Positions 42,152 through 51,185 of a DNA stretch of 64,000 nucleotides are shown in pieces (within the stretch, counting starts at the first letter, position 1; every line of letters starts with the position of its first letter). The stretch is from LGRD01 sp031415135. Its GTDB lineage: Bacteria > Pseudomonadota > Gammaproteobacteria > Burkholderiales > Burkholderiaceae_C. The notes below the pieces were generated by a model that did not search any database, had not been told where the DNA came from, and saw only the letters and a list, made by a program, of their open reading frames with translations. The translations under genes were made by a program, and so were the position numbers. Location of the stretch: contig JANORB010000226.1 of assembly GCA_031415135.1 (NCBI GenBank), forward strand, positions 1 through 64,000. Reading direction: 5' to 3'.

Positions 42152-43414
42152 ATGCACCTGTCAGAACTGAAAGCGATCCACGTTTCTGAGCTCATCACGA
42201 TGGGCGAAGGTCTGGAGATCGAGAACGTCGCCCGAATGCGCAAGCAGGAGCTGATGTTCGCCATCATGAAAAAGCGCGCCAAGGGCGGCGAACAGGTGTT
42301 CGGCGACGGCGTGCTCGAAGTGCTTCCGGACGGCTTCGGCTTCCTGCGCTCGCCGGATGCCAGCTACATGGCGTCCACCGACGACATCTATCTGAGCCCG
42401 AGCCAGATCCGCCGCTTCAACCTGCACACCGGCGACGCCGTCGAAGGTGAAGTGCGGGTGCCCAAGGACGGCGAGCGCTACTTCGCGCTCGTCAAGGTCG
42501 ACCGGGTGAACGGCCTGACGCCGGAGGAGAGCAAGCACAAGATCATGTTCGAGAACTTGACGCCGCTGTTTCCGAAGGAGCAGTTCAAGCTCGAGCGCGA
42601 CATCAAGTCCGAAGAAAACATCACCAGCCGCATCATTGACCTGATCGCGCCGCTCGGCAAAGGCCAGCGTGCCCTGCTCGTTTCGGCGCCGAAGAGCGGC
42701 AAGACCGTGATGATGCAGAACCTCGCGCACGCCTTGATCGCCAACTACCCCGAGGTTTACCTGATCGTGCTGCTGGTCGACGAGCGGCCGGAAGAAGTGA
42801 CCGAGATGCAGCGCACGGTGCGCGGCGAGGTGATCAGTTCCACATTCGACGAACCGGCTGCCCGCCACGTGCAAGTGGCTGAAATGGTGATCGAGCGCGC
42901 CAAGCGCCTGGTCGAGATGAAAAAGGATGTGATCATCCTGCTTGATTCCATCACCCGCCTCGCACGCGCCTACAACAACGTGCTGCCTTCGTCCGGGAAG
43001 GTTCTCACCGGCGGCGTGGATGCCAACGCGCTGCAGCGGCCGAAGCGATTTTTCGGCGCGGCGCGAAACATCGAGGAAGGCGGCTCGTTGACCATCATCG
43101 GCACCGCGCTGGTCGATACCGGAAGCCGGATGGACGAAGTGATCTACGAAGAGTTCAAGGGCACCGGCAACTGCGAGATCCACCTCGACCGGCGCATGGC
43201 CGAGAAGCGTGTCTACCCTTCCATCCTGCTGAACAAGTCGGGCACGCGTCGAGAGGAACTCCTCCTCAAGCCCGAGATCCTGCAAAAGACCTGGATCTTG
43301 CGCAAGCTGCTGTACGCGATGGACGAAATCGAGGCGATGGAATTCATTCTCGACAAGATGAAGGCCACGAAGAACAACCTCGATTTCTTCGACATGATGA
43401 GGCGTGGCGGATGA
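42152..43414 (+). CDS. rho: Transcription termination factor Rho
   Basis: 420 aa, normal Rho length. N-terminal domain MHLSELKAIHVSELITMGEG and the RNA-binding cold-shock-like region FGDGVLEVLPDGFGFLRSPDASYMASTDDIYLSPSQIRRF. ATPase core: Walker A ALLVSAPKSGKTVMMQN, Walker B DVIILLDSITRLARAYN, Q-loop and R-loop in SSGKVLTGGVDANALQRPKRFFGAARNIEEGGSLT. The hexameric helicase releases RNA polymerase. Downstream of trxA with its own promoter. Confidence 0.98.
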   Translation: MHLSELKAIHVSELITMGEGLEIENVARMRKQELMFAIMKKRAKGGEQVFGDGVLEVLPDGFGFLRSPDASYMASTDDIYLSPSQIRRFNLHTGDAVEGEVRVPKDGERYFALVKVDRVNGLTPEESKHKIMFENLTPLFPKEQFKLERDIKSEENITSRIIDLIAPLGKGQRALLVSAPKSGKTVMMQNLAHALIANYPEVYLIVLLVDERPEEVTEMQRTVRGEVISSTFDEPAARHVQVAEMVIERAKRLVEMKKDVIILLDSITRLARAYNNVLPSSGKVLTGGVDANALQRPKRFFGAARNIEEGGSLTIIGTALVDTGSRMDEVIYEEFKGTGNCEIHLDRRMAEKRVYPSILLNKSGTRREELLLKPEILQKTWILRKLLYAMDEIEAMEFILDKMKATKNNLDFFDMMRRGG

Positions 43415-43420
43415 CCGGCC

Positions 43421-43460
43421 GCCGGGCAATTGAGGCGACGCTATAATTGCCAGTTGCCCG
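43421..43460 (+). promoter_or_regulatory. rpmE2 promoter region with an inverted repeat around the -10
   Basis: A perfect -10 TATAAT lies at 43442-43447 with no good -35. It sits inside inverted repeats: GGCAATT (43425-43431) with AATTGCC (43445-43451), and CGGGCAA (43423-43429) with TTGCCCG (43454-43460). The left arm GCCGGGCAATT also occurs in the rho leader at 41905-41915. An operator or a leader structure is possible. Confidence 0.45.
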
Positions 43461-43535
43461 CTGCATGACAAGTGCGCCGAACAGGTCGGCGTGGCTCTCA
43501 CCGCAATGGTGGCAACCAATGGTCAAAGGATTCCC

Positions 43536-43796
43536 ATGAAAGAAGGCATTCACCCCACTTACCGCGAAGTCTGCTTCGTCGATCTTTCCAACGGTTTCAA
43601 GTTCGTCACGCGCTCCTGCGCGCAAACGCGCGAAACGGTGAAGATGGAAGATGGCCGCGAGTTGCCGCTGTACAAGGTCGAAACCACCAGCGAGTCGCAC
43701 CCGTTCTACACCGGCACGCAAAAGAGCGTCGATTCACTGGGTGGCCGGGTCGAGAAATTCCGCAACAAGTTTGCGCACCTGGGCGCGAAGAAGTAA
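43536..43796 (+). CDS. rpmE2: 50S ribosomal protein L31 type B
   Basis: 86 aa. It begins MKEGIHPTYREVCFVDLSNG and carries FKFVTRSCAQTRETV, ELPLYKVETTSESHPFYTG and VDSLGGRVEKFRNKFAHL. The zinc-binding C-x-x-C motifs of type A L31 are absent, so this is the zinc-free type B form. ATG 43536 gives the usual length; an in-frame start 15 codons upstream is unlikely. A strong terminator follows. Confidence 0.96.
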   Translation: MKEGIHPTYREVCFVDLSNGFKFVTRSCAQTRETVKMEDGRELPLYKVETTSESHPFYTGTQKSVDSLGGRVEKFRNKFAHLGAKK

Positions 43797-43816
43797 CTGC
43801 GCTTCGGGTCTGAGGG

Positions 43817-43843
43817 AAAAGGCAGCTTGGGGCTGCCTTTTTT
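43817..43843 (+). terminator. Rho-independent terminator after rpmE2
   Basis: AAAAGGCAGC pairs with GCTGCCTTTT around a five-base loop, ten pairs, and the right arm runs into a run of six Ts. One of the clearest terminators in the window. It overlaps the 5' end of a possible longer reading of the next gene, which argues for a later start there. Confidence 0.9.
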
Positions 43844-43877
43844 GTTGGTGCCGCTCTTCCGTGACAGCCGTCCTGCC

Positions 43878-45545
43878 GTGAACTCACCCAATCCTGCCCT
43901 GGTCTCGCATCGGGCCGCCCAGCGTTTGCCGCGAACCGCGTTGCTGCTGTTCTGTGCGGCCTATGTGCTGCCCGGCTTGTTCGGCAGGGATCCGTGGAAG
44001 GGGGCAGACATCAGTTCGTTCGGCTACATGCTGAACATCGCGCAGGGAAAAACGCCTTGGCTCGCGCCGACGGTGGCGGGGTTGCCCGCGGATGCCTCGT
44101 TGCTGCCCTACTGGCTTGGCGCAATCTTCATCAAGCTGCTCGGGCCGTGGCTGGACCCCGCGCTGGCGGCGAGAATTCCGTTTGCGATGCTGTTGGCCGT
44201 GGTGTTGCTCCTGGTCTGGTACAGCACCTACCACCTCGCGCGCACAGAGGCGGCGCAACCGCTGCCCTTCGCGTTCGGCGGCGAGGCTCATCCGGTCGAC
44301 TATGCCCGCGCCATCGCCGACGGCGCGGTTCTGGCGTTGATCGCGACCCTGGGGCTGTTGCAACTCGGCCATGAAACCACGCCGGAACTGGGCCAGTTGG
44401 CCAGCGTCGCGCTGTTCCTGTACGCGCTGGCCGCGAGTCCGTTTCGGTCGCTGCAAGCCAGGGTGGCGGTGTTGGTCGCCGTGCCCGCGCTGGCCGCCAG
44501 TGGGGCGCCCAGCATCGCGCTGGCCCTGAGTCTCAGTGGCGCGCTCATCTGCCGGAATTCGAGCTACCCACAGGTGCGCAGCTTCGGCGCCTGGGTGCTG
44601 GCGGCGGGCGCGCTCGCCGTTGCTGTCGGCTCCGCATTGGGTGCCTGGGGCTGGCGACTGGGCACTTACAGCGCGGCCATTCAACTCTGGGGCGTGCTGC
44701 GGCTGATCGGCTGGTTCACCTGGCCCGCCTGGCCACTGGCGGCGTGGACGCTGTGGCGATGGCGCAAACATCTGTTGAACCGGCACATCTCGATCCCGAT
44801 GGGGTCGCTGCTGGTCTGCCTTGTCGCCGCCGTTGCGATGGGCGGGTCGGACCGGGCGTTGATGCTGGGATTGCCGGCCCTGGCCGTGCTGGCCGCATTT
44901 TCGTTGCCCACTCTGCAGCGCAGCACCGCCGCCGCGATCGACTGGTTCTCGGTGTTCTTCTTCAGCATCTGTGCGATCGCGATCTGGGTCATCTACGTGT
45001 CGATGCAGACCGGCTTTCCGGCCAAGCCAGCGGCCAATGTGGCCCGGCTGGCGCCTGGATTCACGCCCAGCTTCTCGGCCCTGCCGCTGGTGCTGGCCGT
45101 GTTGGGCAGCCTGGCCTGGCTCGGGCTGGTGCAGTGGCGCGCGGGGCGCAACCGGCATCCGCTCTGGAAAAGCCTGGTGCTGCCGGCCAGCGGCGTCGCA
45201 TTGTGCTGGTTGCTGTTGATGACGCTGATGTTGCCCCCGCTGGACCACGCCAGAAGCTATCGCCCGCTGGTCAAGCGCATCGCCCAGCACGTTCCGGCCG
45301 ACGCCTGCATCAGTGCGCCGGGAGTGCAGCGCGGCCAGTTGGCTGCGCTGCAGTACCTGGGCGGTTTTCAAGTCGACGCCGTGACGCCGGTCCAGGCCTC
45401 GAAGTGCGACTACCTGCTGCAAATGGAAACCCGACTGAAACCCAGTGACGTGGGCCCAGGGTGGCAATTGCTGGCGCGCGAAAAGCGCAACACCAACGAG
45501 GATGAGATCACCGCCGTGTACCGCCGGGCCGTCGGCCCGCGGTGA
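43878..45545 (+). CDS. Polytopic membrane protein, GT-C glycosyltransferase-like (ArnT-like)
   Basis: 555 aa with about twelve hydrophobic helices. The first periplasmic loop (LFGRDPWKGADISSFGYML, then LPADASLLPYWLGAIFIKLL) has the arginine/aspartate pattern and the PxLPYWLG-like helix of GT-C enzymes such as ArnT/PMT, which transfer sugars from lipid carriers. The C-terminal 100 residues (HARSYRPLVKRIAQHVPADACISAPGVQRGQL) form a soluble domain, as in this family. GTG 43878 was chosen because an earlier ATG (43827) lies inside the rpmE2 terminator. The ribosome site is poor. Target unknown; lipid A or a cell-surface polysaccharide are possible. Confidence 0.75.
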   Translation: MNSPNPALVSHRAAQRLPRTALLLFCAAYVLPGLFGRDPWKGADISSFGYMLNIAQGKTPWLAPTVAGLPADASLLPYWLGAIFIKLLGPWLDPALAARIPFAMLLAVVLLLVWYSTYHLARTEAAQPLPFAFGGEAHPVDYARAIADGAVLALIATLGLLQLGHETTPELGQLASVALFLYALAASPFRSLQARVAVLVAVPALAASGAPSIALALSLSGALICRNSSYPQVRSFGAWVLAAGALAVAVGSALGAWGWRLGTYSAAIQLWGVLRLIGWFTWPAWPLAAWTLWRWRKHLLNRHISIPMGSLLVCLVAAVAMGGSDRALMLGLPALAVLAAFSLPTLQRSTAAAIDWFSVFFFSICAIAIWVIYVSMQTGFPAKPAANVARLAPGFTPSFSALPLVLAVLGSLAWLGLVQWRAGRNRHPLWKSLVLPASGVALCWLLLMTLMLPPLDHARSYRPLVKRIAQHVPADACISAPGVQRGQLAALQYLGGFQVDAVTPVQASKCDYLLQMETRLKPSDVGPGWQLLAREKRNTNEDEITAVYRRAVGPR

Positions 45546-45553
45546 GCGTGCAT

Positions 45554-46918
45554 TCAGCGGTTTTCTGGCTGCGGTTGTTCCGAGCCGCTGGCGGCAGGGG
45601 CAGGCGAACCGGTGCGCCGCGTGCGGGCGGCCGGGAAGATCAACCTGAAGCTCGATCCTTTGCCAAGCTCGCTGCGGATGTCCAGTTCGCCGCCATGGCG
45701 TTGCACCACATGCTTCACGATCGACAGCCCCAACCCGGTGCCGCCGGTATCGCGCGAGCGGCTGCCGTCGACCCGATAGAAGCGCTCGGTCAGGCGTGGC
45801 AGGTGCTCGCGCGCCACGCCCGGGCCGGTGTCGGCCACCGACAGTTCCCCGCTGCCGTCCGCGCGCGTCCTCCAGACCACATCGATCGACCCGCTTTGCG
45901 GTGTGTACCGAACCGCGTTGGTGACCAGGTTGGTGATGGCGCTGAGCAGTTCCGGTTCGGCCCCGGCGATTTGCAGCCCGGCCCCACCACTGAAACTGAA
46001 TCTGTGACGACCCGCCGAAAGCGCCTTGGCTTCGGTCTCGACCTGCGCCATCAGCGTGCCGATGTCGATCCATCGCTCCGCGGTGGGCCGCGGGCTCCCC
46101 TCCAGCTGAGCCAGGGTCAGCAGGTCGTTCACCAGCGTGCCCATGCGCCGCGCCTGCTGCATCATCAGGTCGAGCACACGCCCGCGCTCGACCTCGGTCA
46201 ACGGCAGGCTGCTCATGGTCTCGATGAAACCGGTCAGCACGGTCAGCGGCGTGCGAATTTCATGCGACACGTTGGCGACAAAATCGCGTCGCATGGCCTC
46301 GGAGCGTTCGTGGCTGGTGACATCCTGCGACAACACGATCTTCATGTCCTCGCCATAGCGCCGAATCAGCACCGACAGCATCGCATCCCGGCGCGGCCCG
46401 GGAAACCGGACCGGCTCGGAGAACTCACCCGCCTGAAGATAGGCCACGAAGGTCGGCGCCCGCACCAGGTTGGTCACGCGCTGGCGAATGTCGCGCTGCG
46501 GGTCGAGCCCGAAGTGATCGGCGGCCGTTGCATTGCACCATTCGATCTGGTCCCCGCTGTCGAGCAGAATCACGCCATTGGGCGACGCCTCGATGGCCGA
46601 GAGGAATTGAGACAGCCGGATCCGCTCTTGCGCGGTTTCACGCTCGTGCGTGCGCACCGAGCGCTCGACGCGGTATCCGATTTCGCCCCAGAAGCCAGTG
46701 TCGCGCGGCGCCTGGGATTCCTGGGAACCGCGCAGCCAGTGGATCAGGCGGTAGCCGCGCAGGGTGTCGAGAATCGCCAGCACGGCCACAGCGCACGCGC
46801 CGCCGATCAGTTCGCTGACAAAAGGCGCTTGCACCTGACCACCGATGTAGTGCCCGGCGAAGCCGCCGAGCACGACGACCAGCACGCCGGTGAGGATGCG
46901 CGGCAACAGCCAGGTCAT
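45554..46918 (-). CDS. phoR: Phosphate regulon sensor histidine kinase PhoR
   Basis: 454 aa. Two N-terminal membrane helices without a large periplasmic domain (LTGVLVVVLGGFAGHYIGG, GGACAVAVLAILDTL), then a PAS domain (FLSAIEASPNGVILLDSGDQIEWCNATAADHFGLD), the HisKA motif DFVANVSHEIRTPLTVLTGFIE and HATPase with LVTNAVRYTPQ, VADTGPGVAREHLPRLTERFYR and GGTGLGLSIVKHVV. The lack of a periplasmic sensor fits phosphate sensing through the PstSCAB-PhoU complex. Last gene of the pst-pho series, 22 bases after phoB. Confidence 0.95.
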   Translation of the reverse strand: MTWLLPRILTGVLVVVLGGFAGHYIGGQVQAPFVSELIGGACAVAVLAILDTLRGYRLIHWLRGSQESQAPRDTGFWGEIGYRVERSVRTHERETAQERIRLSQFLSAIEASPNGVILLDSGDQIEWCNATAADHFGLDPQRDIRQRVTNLVRAPTFVAYLQAGEFSEPVRFPGPRRDAMLSVLIRRYGEDMKIVLSQDVTSHERSEAMRRDFVANVSHEIRTPLTVLTGFIETMSSLPLTEVERGRVLDLMMQQARRMGTLVNDLLTLAQLEGSPRPTAERWIDIGTLMAQVETEAKALSAGRHRFSFSGGAGLQIAGAEPELLSAITNLVTNAVRYTPQSGSIDVVWRTRADGSGELSVADTGPGVAREHLPRLTERFYRVDGSRSRDTGGTGLGLSIVKHVVQRHGGELDIRSELGKGSSFRLIFPAARTRRTGSPAPAASGSEQPQPENR

Positions 46919-46940
46919 GATGGTCTGCGCGCCAGCCCAC

Positions 46941-47642
46941 TCAGCCCGACGCGACCTGGACTTGCTGGGTCAGGCGGTAGCCGGCCCCGCGCACGGTCTC
47001 GATCATGTGGGCGCATTGCACCGGGCTCAGTGCCTCGCGCAGGCGTTTCACATGAACGTCGACGGTTCGCTCCTCGATGAACACATGATCGCCCCAGACC
47101 CGGTCCAGCAACTGCGCCCGGCTGTGCACACGCTCCGGATGGGTCATGAAAAAGTGCAGCAAGCGGAACTCGGTCGGACCGAGTTTGACTTCCTGTGCGT
47201 TGCCCGAGGCGCGCCGCGTGGCGGGGTCGAGCTGCAACTGCGCCACAGTGACCGCCGCGTCGAGCGACTCGGGGGCCTTGCGGCGCAACACCGCCCTGAT
47301 CCGCGCCATCAGTTCGTTGGTCGAAAAGGGCTTGGTCAGGTAGTCGTCCGCACCGGCGTCCAGCCCGGCAATCTTGTCCGACTCGTCCACCCGAGCCGTC
47401 AGCATGATGACCGGCAAGTCGCGGGTCCGCGCCTGCGCGCGCCAACGCTTGGCCAGCGCCAGGCCCGATTGCCCGGGCAGCATCAAGTCAAGCAACACCA
47501 GATCGGGCAGCACGGCGTCCACGGCGCTCTGCGCTTGTTCGGCGTCGGTCGCCAATGTCACCGAGTGGCCGGCGTGGCGCAGGTTGATCGCGATGAGTTC
47601 GGCAATGGCGGCTTCGTCCTCGACCACCAGAACGCGGCTCAT
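46941..47642 (-). CDS. phoB: Phosphate regulon response regulator PhoB
   Basis: 233 aa OmpR-family regulator. The receiver has VLVVEDEAAIAELI, LVLLDLMLPGQSG with the phospho-acceptor, VIMLTARVDESD and DYLTKPFSTNEL. The winged-helix domain carries TEFRLLHFFMTHPERVHSRAQLLDRVWG and ERTVDVHVKRLREAL. ATG 47642 was chosen by family length. Its target is the Pho box at 52287-52304 before pstS, and probably other sites outside the window. Confidence 0.96.
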   Translation of the reverse strand: MSRVLVVEDEAAIAELIAINLRHAGHSVTLATDAEQAQSAVDAVLPDLVLLDLMLPGQSGLALAKRWRAQARTRDLPVIMLTARVDESDKIAGLDAGADDYLTKPFSTNELMARIRAVLRRKAPESLDAAVTVAQLQLDPATRRASGNAQEVKLGPTEFRLLHFFMTHPERVHSRAQLLDRVWGDHVFIEERTVDVHVKRLREALSPVQCAHMIETVRGAGYRLTQQVQVASG

Positions 47643-47667
47643 GAACCCACCCTCGTGTGGCCGCGGG

Positions 47668-48375
47668 TCATCGGACCAGGGTCTCCACCGTGCCGACCGA
47701 GTTGTGCCGTACATCGGTTCCCTTGACGATGTAGATCACCTGCTCGGCCAGGTTCTTGGCATGGTCGCCCACGCGTTCGATCGCCTTGCCGACGAACACC
47801 AGATCGATGCTCGACGAGATGGTTCGCGGGTCTTCCATCATGAACGTGATCAGCTTGCGGATCAGCCCTTCGAATTCCTGGTCGATCAGGTCATCGGACT
47901 TCAACACTTCCACCGCCTTGTCCACGTCCAGCCGCGCAAACGCGTCGAGCGCCTTGCGCAACTGCGCGACCGCCAACTCGGACTCATGCTGCAAATCGTT
48001 GACCGGCAGGCGCAAGCGGCTCGACACGCCGGCGTCGATCAGGCGTTGCACGATGCGCGCAATGCGCGCCGCCTCGTCGCCCACACGCTCGAGGTTGGCG
48101 ATCGTCTTGGAGATGGCGATCAGCAGCCGCAGGTCGCGCGCGGTGGGCTGGCGGCGCGCGATGATGCTGGACAAGTCCCTGTCGATTTCGACTTCCATCG
48201 CATTGACACGCTCCTCGGTGGCCAGCACTTCGGCGGCGACTTCGCTGTTGAACTGCGTGAGCGAATAGACGGCTCGGGCGACCTGCGACTCCACCATCCC
48301 GCCCATCTCCAGAACCCGCGTGGAGACCCCGCTGAGTTCGGCGTCGAACTGGGTGGACAAATGTTTGCTGCTCAT
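47668..48375 (-). CDS. phoU: Phosphate transport regulator PhoU
   Basis: 235 aa all-helical protein of two PhoU repeats (VESQVARAVYSLTQFNSEVAAEV and LVFVGKAIERVGDHAKNLAEQV). The conserved ERxGDxAxxIA metal motifs appear as NLERVGDEAARIARI and ERVGDHAKNLAE. It links the Pst transporter to PhoR and keeps the regulon off when phosphate is plentiful. Between pstB and phoB. Confidence 0.96.
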   Translation of the reverse strand: MSSKHLSTQFDAELSGVSTRVLEMGGMVESQVARAVYSLTQFNSEVAAEVLATEERVNAMEVEIDRDLSSIIARRQPTARDLRLLIAISKTIANLERVGDEAARIARIVQRLIDAGVSSRLRLPVNDLQHESELAVAQLRKALDAFARLDVDKAVEVLKSDDLIDQEFEGLIRKLITFMMEDPRTISSSIDLVFVGKAIERVGDHAKNLAEQVIYIVKGTDVRHNSVGTVETLVR

Positions 48376-48430
48376 GGCAATTCCCCTGGATTGTGCGCCG
48401 CGCCTTGCGGCGCCGACACGGTGGACCGGC

Positions 48431-49216
48431 TCAGCCGAAGCGGCCGGTGATGTAGTCTTCGGTATCCTTTTTCCTGGGCTTCATGAACAGGTCGGAGGTG
48501 GGGCCGAACTCGATCAGGTCGCCCAGGTACATGTAGGCGGTGTAGTCCGAACAGCGCGCCGCCTGCTGCATGTTGTGGGTCACGATGACCACGGTGTAAT
48601 CGGCCTTGAGCTCATGGATCAACTCTTCGATCTTGCCGGTTGAAATCGGGTCCAGCGCCGAGCACGGCTCGTCCAGCAACAGCACCTCGGGCTTGATGGC
48701 AATGCCGCGCGCGATACAAAGCCGTTGCTGCTGGCCGCCCGACAGCCCGGAGCCGCTTTGCTCAAGTTTGTCCTTCACCTCGTTCCACAGCGCCGCCTTC
48801 TTCAAGGCCCACTCGACCCGCTCGTCCATCTCCACCCGTGGCATGGTCTCGAACAAACGAACCCCAAACGCGATGTTGTCGTAGATCGACATCGGAAACG
48901 GCGTGGGCTTCTGAAAGACCATGCCGACCTTGGCGCGCATCAGCGACACGTCCTGCTTGGACGTCAGAATGTTCTCGCCGTCGAGCAGTATCTCGCCCTC
49001 GGCGCGCTGCTCGGGGTACAGCTCGAACATGCGGTTGAAGGTGCGCAGCAGCGTCGACTTGCCACAACCCGACGGGCCGATGAAGGCGGTGACCTTCTTC
49101 TCGGGAATGTCGAGGTTGATCCGCTTCAGCGCCTGGAACTTGCCGTAGTAGAAGTTCAGGTTGCGGATCGACAGCTTGACCTTTTCGCCGACCGGCAGAT
49201 TGACTTTGACATCCAT
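48431..49216 (-). CDS. pstB: Phosphate ABC transporter ATP-binding protein PstB
   Basis: 261 aa. Walker A AFIGPSGCGKSTLLRTFNRM, Q-loop GMVFQKPTPFPMSIYDNIAFG, signature SGSGLSGGQQQRLCIARG, Walker B VLLLDEPCSALDP and H-loop VIVTHNM are all normal. ATG 49216 has CGAGG upstream; an ATG at 49234 that overlaps the pstA stop (TGATG) is the alternative and would add six residues. Powers high-affinity phosphate uptake. Confidence 0.97.
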   Translation of the reverse strand: MDVKVNLPVGEKVKLSIRNLNFYYGKFQALKRINLDIPEKKVTAFIGPSGCGKSTLLRTFNRMFELYPEQRAEGEILLDGENILTSKQDVSLMRAKVGMVFQKPTPFPMSIYDNIAFGVRLFETMPRVEMDERVEWALKKAALWNEVKDKLEQSGSGLSGGQQQRLCIARGIAIKPEVLLLDEPCSALDPISTGKIEELIHELKADYTVVIVTHNMQQAARCSDYTAYMYLGDLIEFGPTSDLFMKPRKKDTEDYITGRFG

Positions 49217-49233
49217 GGGCAGACCTCGGGCCA

Positions 49234-50106
49234 TCAATTCTTGTTGCGGAACAGAACACGAGCCAGGATGTTCAGCAGCAGCACACCCAGCGTGATCAGG
49301 AACACCCCTGCCCAGGCCAGCTTCTGCCAGTTTTCGTAAGGGCTCATCGCGAACTTGAAAATGGTGACCGGCAGGCTGGCCATCGGCTCGCTCAGGCTCG
49401 ACACCCAGAACTGGTTCGACAACGCCGTGAACAGCAAGGGCGCGGTCTCGCCCGAGATGCGCGCCACCGCCAGCAGAATGCCGGTGACCACCCCGGCGCG
49501 CACCGCTTTGAGGGTGATGCTGGAGATGAGTTTCCACTTCGGCGTGCCCAGCGCGTAGGCCGCCTCGCGCAATGCGTTGGGAACCAGCAGCAGCATGTTC
49601 TCGGTCTGCCGAATCACCACCGGGATCACGATCAGCGCCAGCGCCAGGACACCGGCATAACCGGAAAAACTCTTCATCGGCGCCACCACCACCGCGTAGA
49701 TGAACAAGCCGACCACGATGCTCGGCGCCGACAGCAGGATGTCGTTGATGAAGCGGGTGGCGCCGCCGAGCCAGCCCTTTTGCCCGTATTCGGCCAGGTA
49801 GATGCCCGCCATCACACCCACCGGCGTGCCGATCAGCGTGGCCGTGCCCACCATCATCAGCGAGCCGAAGATGGCGTTGGCCAAACCGCCGGTCTCTGCT
49901 TGCGGCGGAGGCGTCATTTCAGTGAAGACCGCCAGGTTGATGCCGCCCAAACCCAGCCGGACCGTCTCGGCCAGGATCCAGATCAGCCAGAACAGGCCGA
50001 ACGCCATGGCACCCAGCGACAGCGTGAGCGCCACCGCATTGAGCCGCTTGCGGCGCTTGTGCTTGGCCAGGCGCGCATCGCTGGCCAGACTGGACGCAGT
50101 GCTCAT
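49234..50106 (-). CDS. pstA: Phosphate ABC transporter permease PstA
   Basis: 290 aa with six predicted membrane helices. The permease loop EAAYALGTPKWKLISSITLKAVRAGVVTG is the EAA motif that docks on PstB. GTPVGVMAGIYLAEYGQKG is a PstA hallmark. The N-terminus (MSTASSLASDARLAKHKRRKRLN) is polar and basic. It overlaps the pstC stop by four bases. Confidence 0.96.
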   Translation of the reverse strand: MSTASSLASDARLAKHKRRKRLNAVALTLSLGAMAFGLFWLIWILAETVRLGLGGINLAVFTEMTPPPQAETGGLANAIFGSLMMVGTATLIGTPVGVMAGIYLAEYGQKGWLGGATRFINDILLSAPSIVVGLFIYAVVVAPMKSFSGYAGVLALALIVIPVVIRQTENMLLLVPNALREAAYALGTPKWKLISSITLKAVRAGVVTGILLAVARISGETAPLLFTALSNQFWVSSLSEPMASLPVTIFKFAMSPYENWQKLAWAGVFLITLGVLLLNILARVLFRNKN

Positions 50107-51080
50107 GAACGCTCCCCTTCGCGCTTCTTCAGTTGGGCCAGCAACAGCTTGGACAGCGCCAACACCACGAACGTGATGAAGAACAGCACCAGCCCGAGGT
50201 AGATCAATGCGGCCTGGTGCAAGCCCGCACCGGCCTCCGCGAACTCATTCGCCAGGGCCGACGTGATGCTGTTGGCTGCCTCGAACAGCGACAGGCTGTT
50301 GAGCTGGTTGAAGTTGCCGATGACGAAGGTGACAGCCATCGTCTCACCGATGGCTCGGCCCAGGCCGAGCATGATGCCGCCGATGACGCCGGTCTTGGTG
50401 TAGGGCAGTACCACCTTGAACATCACTTCCCAGGTGGTGGAACCAAGCGCGTAGGCCGACTCCTTCAGCATGGGTGGAGTGACCTCGAACACATCGCGCA
50501 TCACTGCGGCGATGTACGGAATGATCATGATCGCCAGGATGATCCCCGCCGACAGGATGCCGATGCCCACCGGCGCGCCGGACACCAGTTCGCGCAGCAC
50601 CGGAACATCGACCAGCAGCTTCTGGAGCGGCTGCTGAACGAAGGTCGACAAGATGGGGCTGAACACCAGCAGGCCCCACATGCCGTAGACGATGGATGGA
50701 ACAGCGGCCAGCAACTCGATGGCCACGCCCAGAGGACGACGCAGCCAGGCGGGCGACAACTCGGTCAGGAACAGCGCGATGCCGAAGCTCACGGGAACCG
50801 CAATCACCAGCGCGATGAGCGACGTCATCACCGTGCCGTAGATCATCACCAGGCCGCCGTAGCGGTTTTGCACCGGGTCCCACTCGGTCCGCCACAAGAA
50901 GCTCAGGCCGTACTCGCGGATCGCCGGCATGGCGCCGACCAGCAGCGAGATGATGATGCCGACCAGCAGCGCCAGCGTGAGCAGCGCGGCGCCGTGGGCG
51001 AGCACCGAAAACACGCTGTCCATCCACGGCGACGACCGCCGGTTGTCGGGGGGTGAGCCGAGGGGGTCGGTGCGCTGCAT
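50103..51080 (-). CDS. pstC: Phosphate ABC transporter permease PstC
   Basis: 325 aa, six membrane helices. EAA-type loop ESAYALGSTTWEVMFKVVLPYTKTGVIGGIMLGLGRAIGET is the PstC form; PVSFGIALFLTELSPAWLRRPLG is also typical. The N-terminal 30 residues are a cytoplasmic extension (MQRTDPLGSPPDNRRSSPW). ATG 51080 chosen; an upstream ATG (51122) would add 14 residues. Forms the channel with PstA. Confidence 0.95.
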   Translation of the reverse strand: MQRTDPLGSPPDNRRSSPWMDSVFSVLAHGAALLTLALLVGIIISLLVGAMPAIREYGLSFLWRTEWDPVQNRYGGLVMIYGTVMTSLIALVIAVPVSFGIALFLTELSPAWLRRPLGVAIELLAAVPSIVYGMWGLLVFSPILSTFVQQPLQKLLVDVPVLRELVSGAPVGIGILSAGIILAIMIIPYIAAVMRDVFEVTPPMLKESAYALGSTTWEVMFKVVLPYTKTGVIGGIMLGLGRAIGETMAVTFVIGNFNQLNSLSLFEAANSITSALANEFAEAGAGLHQAALIYLGLVLFFITFVVLALSKLLLAQLKKREGERS

Positions 51081-51185
51081 CTTGTGATTGTCATAGTGCG
51101 ATGCCGCAAGCGTAGCAGCCACAGGTCCACCCTCCTTGTTCTGACCCGACCGGACGCGGTGCGCCGATGCGCGTCGTCGAACGGT

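Noticed and set aside
43430..43435. TTGAGG as a -35 for the rpmE2 promoter
   Set aside because: Only six bases from the -10 box, far too close.
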